A stretch of 64,000 bases of DNA from Pirellulales bacterium (GTDB taxonomy: Bacteria; Planctomycetota; Planctomycetia; Pirellulales; JALHPA01), in assembly GCA_033762255.1 (NCBI GenBank), contig JANRLT010000065.1:248001-312000 (forward strand). Direction: 5' to 3'. The notes under the pieces were generated by a model. It had not been told where the DNA came from, did no database searches, and saw only the letters and a program-made list of their open reading frames with translations. Made by a program: the position numbers and the translations under genes. Of this stretch, positions 62,724 through 64,000 are shown one piece after another; position 1 is the first letter of the stretch; every line of letters begins with the position of its first letter.

Positions 62724-64000
62724 CTAAAACCCGCTTTCGACGGCCGCGCTTTGGTAAAGGGGCTGGTGGCGGTAGTACACTTCCAAGGTTAAGGTTGCCA
62801 GCACGGTATTAAACAGCCGGCCCCCTTCATCCCCGTGCTGATTGGGAAAATACCAACTCCCCGCCGCATGTCCGGTCTTTACCTGCTGTGCCAGCAAATA
62901 TTCCCGCATGCGCGGATTCCATCGCTGCCAGGCGTGTCCGCCATGATGCATCAGCACCTGCGTCGCATAATAGTTATAGTACATATCCGCCGGCGCGGGT
63001 CCAGTCTTTTCCAGGGCCGCAATTCCCCGCACAAGCGCCGGATGGTCCTGTTTCCAGCCTAAATACATCCGCGACAGCAGGCCAACCGCCGTGGTCGAAT
63101 CCCGCCGCTGGGGGGATTTATAGCCATACCCCGCCCCCTGGTCGACTTGCACGCTATCCAAAAATTTATTGACTTGATGGAAAACCGGTGAAGGAACCTC
63201 CAGGCCCGCCATTTGTGCGCTTTTTAGAGCCATGAGCTGCCAGCCGGTTACCGTCAAATCCCCGGGTGCCCCCGGCGTGTAACGCCATCCCCCTCCCTGG
63301 CGATCTTGCGCATAAATCACAAACTGAATCGCCCGTTCCGCATAGCCCCGTAGCGTGGCGTCACCCGTCAGGGCATACGCCTCGCACAGGGTGATCGCCG
63401 CCATTCCTTGGGCGTACATGGTTCCCTCTTGCAAATCGCCTCCATGCGGCGTGACCAACATTCGGCTGCCTAGGTAATAAAGTCCGTTATTGATTACTTT
63501 GGCATATTTGCCATCCAAGTGATTGTAGTTTGCGCCGTAAAAGGCCAAAAGCGCAAGCGATGTGGCGGCGGTGGTGCTGGCGTGCGTGCCGGGATTTGCA
63601 CAAGTCCCGTCGCACGCCCCGTCCGTATGATCAAACCGCCAACTGCCATCGGGGCGCTGGTGATTGGCCAGCCAAGCTAGCGCCAACTCCACGGCGGATT
63701 CGCTCTCCGCGGTTGCTCCCACTTCCCGCGCGCGTTGGCGACGCTCGGCCCGGCCAGCGCCGCTGAGACCACCTAGGATTGATTCTTGGCCGGTTCCACT
63801 GGTTGCGGCCGCGCCAGGGGGCTTTACCGTCACATCTCCGGTTGGCGGAGGCTGATCCAAGGAATACAAATCCGTCCGTGTGATCAGCGGTGTTTCCCAA
63901 CCCGCTAGATCCTGCCTTCCCGGTAGTTCCATTCCCACCAACGGGTCCGCGGTGGTGGGATCATCCTCCGGGGTGGGCGTTAAAGAAAGCTTGGCCGTGT
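62724..64000 (-). CDS. Prenyltransferase/squalene-cyclase-like repeat protein, 5' end outside window
   Basis: At least 425 residues; the frame has no stop up to base 64000, so the N-terminus lies beyond the window, and the Pro/Asp/Thr-rich part near the edge (LSLTPTPEDDPTTADPLVGM) is a linker. The conserved part has alpha-alpha toroid repeats of the terpene-cyclase/prenyltransferase beta-subunit fold: ALAWLANHQRPDGSWRFDHT, GGWRYTPGAPGDLTVTGWQLMALKSAQMAG, VGLLSRMYLGWKQ, and HAAGSWYFPNQHGDEGGRLFNTVLATLTLEVYYRH. Catalytic DxDD-type motifs of squalene cyclase are not visible, so it is probably a structural relative. It precedes sppA by 64 bp. Confidence 0.85.
   Translation of the reverse strand, partial: TAKLSLTPTPEDDPTTADPLVGMELPGRQDLAGWETPLITRTDLYSLDQPPPTGDVTVKPPGAAATSGTGQESILGGLSGAGRAERRQRAREVGATAESESAVELALAWLANHQRPDGSWRFDHTDGACDGTCANPGTHASTTAATSLALLAFYGANYNHLDGKYAKVINNGLYYLGSRMLVTPHGGDLQEGTMYAQGMAAITLCEAYALTGDATLRGYAERAIQFVIYAQDRQGGGWRYTPGAPGDLTVTGWQLMALKSAQMAGLEVPSPVFHQVNKFLDSVQVDQGAGYGYKSPQRRDSTTAVGLLSRMYLGWKQDHPALVRGIAALEKTGPAPADMYYNYYATQVLMHHGGHAWQRWNPRMREYLLAQQVKTGHAAGSWYFPNQHGDEGGRLFNTVLATLTLEVYYRHQPLYQSAAVESGF

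Overview
The window reads as a chromosomal segment of a planctomycete, most likely of the Pirellula/Pirellulaceae type. The evidence is family content: a cytochrome-c/DUF1549/DUF1553 protein with a Tat-exported DUF1501 partner, a DUF1587/1595/1592/1588/1585 protein with a Tat-exported DUF1552 (HXXSHH) partner, a DUF1559 prepilin-like H-X9-DG protein, a YTV-repeat secreted protein, an AraC-type XylR regulator with a LacI-like sensor domain, and a PEP-CTERM protein. About 47 protein genes are supported on both strands, mostly single genes or short pairs. No rRNA, tRNA, insertion sequence, prophage or CRISPR array was recognised.

Layout. 1-5.1 kb: a truncated multi-pass membrane protein, a DUF433/DUF5615 toxin-antitoxin pair, a small exported protein, trpC, a GNAT acetyltransferase and a xylR-type regulator. 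5.5-9.8 kb: the first cytochrome/Tat couple. 10-16.6 kb: fatty-acid desaturase, DUF1559 protein, a long S1-domain protein, a lone FliN-like SpoA protein, an HlyD-type adaptor. 16.8-24.3 kb: 7Fe ferredoxin, SH3-domain protein, esterase, SpoU/TrmH methyltransferase, ATP-dependent PEP carboxykinase, and a ferritin-like di-iron protein. 24.5-31.8 kb: overlapping addB-addA recombination nuclease genes. 31.9-33.9 kb: a 658-residue YTV-repeat protein built on two different 28-residue repeats.

34.4-37.7 kb: a conserved information-processing cluster rplY-pth-rpsF-ssb-rplI ending at a terminator. 37.8-41.8 kb: an anchored hypothetical protein, csrA with a long tail followed by a strongly structured non-coding stretch, a TPR protein and an M50 protease. 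42.3-47.2 kb: ppk1, a haloalkane-dehalogenase-like hydrolase, an ATP-grasp protein. 47.5-51.5 kb: the second cytochrome/Tat couple. 52-57.5 kb: a membrane protein, a PEP-CTERM protein, a U32/RlhA-type protein and a LON-domain protein. 57.6-64 kb: a membrane/MORN fusion, a YhaM-like HD exoribonuclease, SppA, and a terpene-cyclase-fold repeat protein that runs off the right edge.

No single obvious new multi-gene system is visible. The most unusual items are the structured region downstream of csrA (a 113-nt element closed by a perfect 13-bp helix, a hairpin, and a branched terminator), the two-part 28-residue architecture of the YTV protein, the uncharacterised ferritin-like protein beside pckA, and several palindromes that look like operators or dispersed repeats. 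Functions given for these are inferences from the sequence alone.
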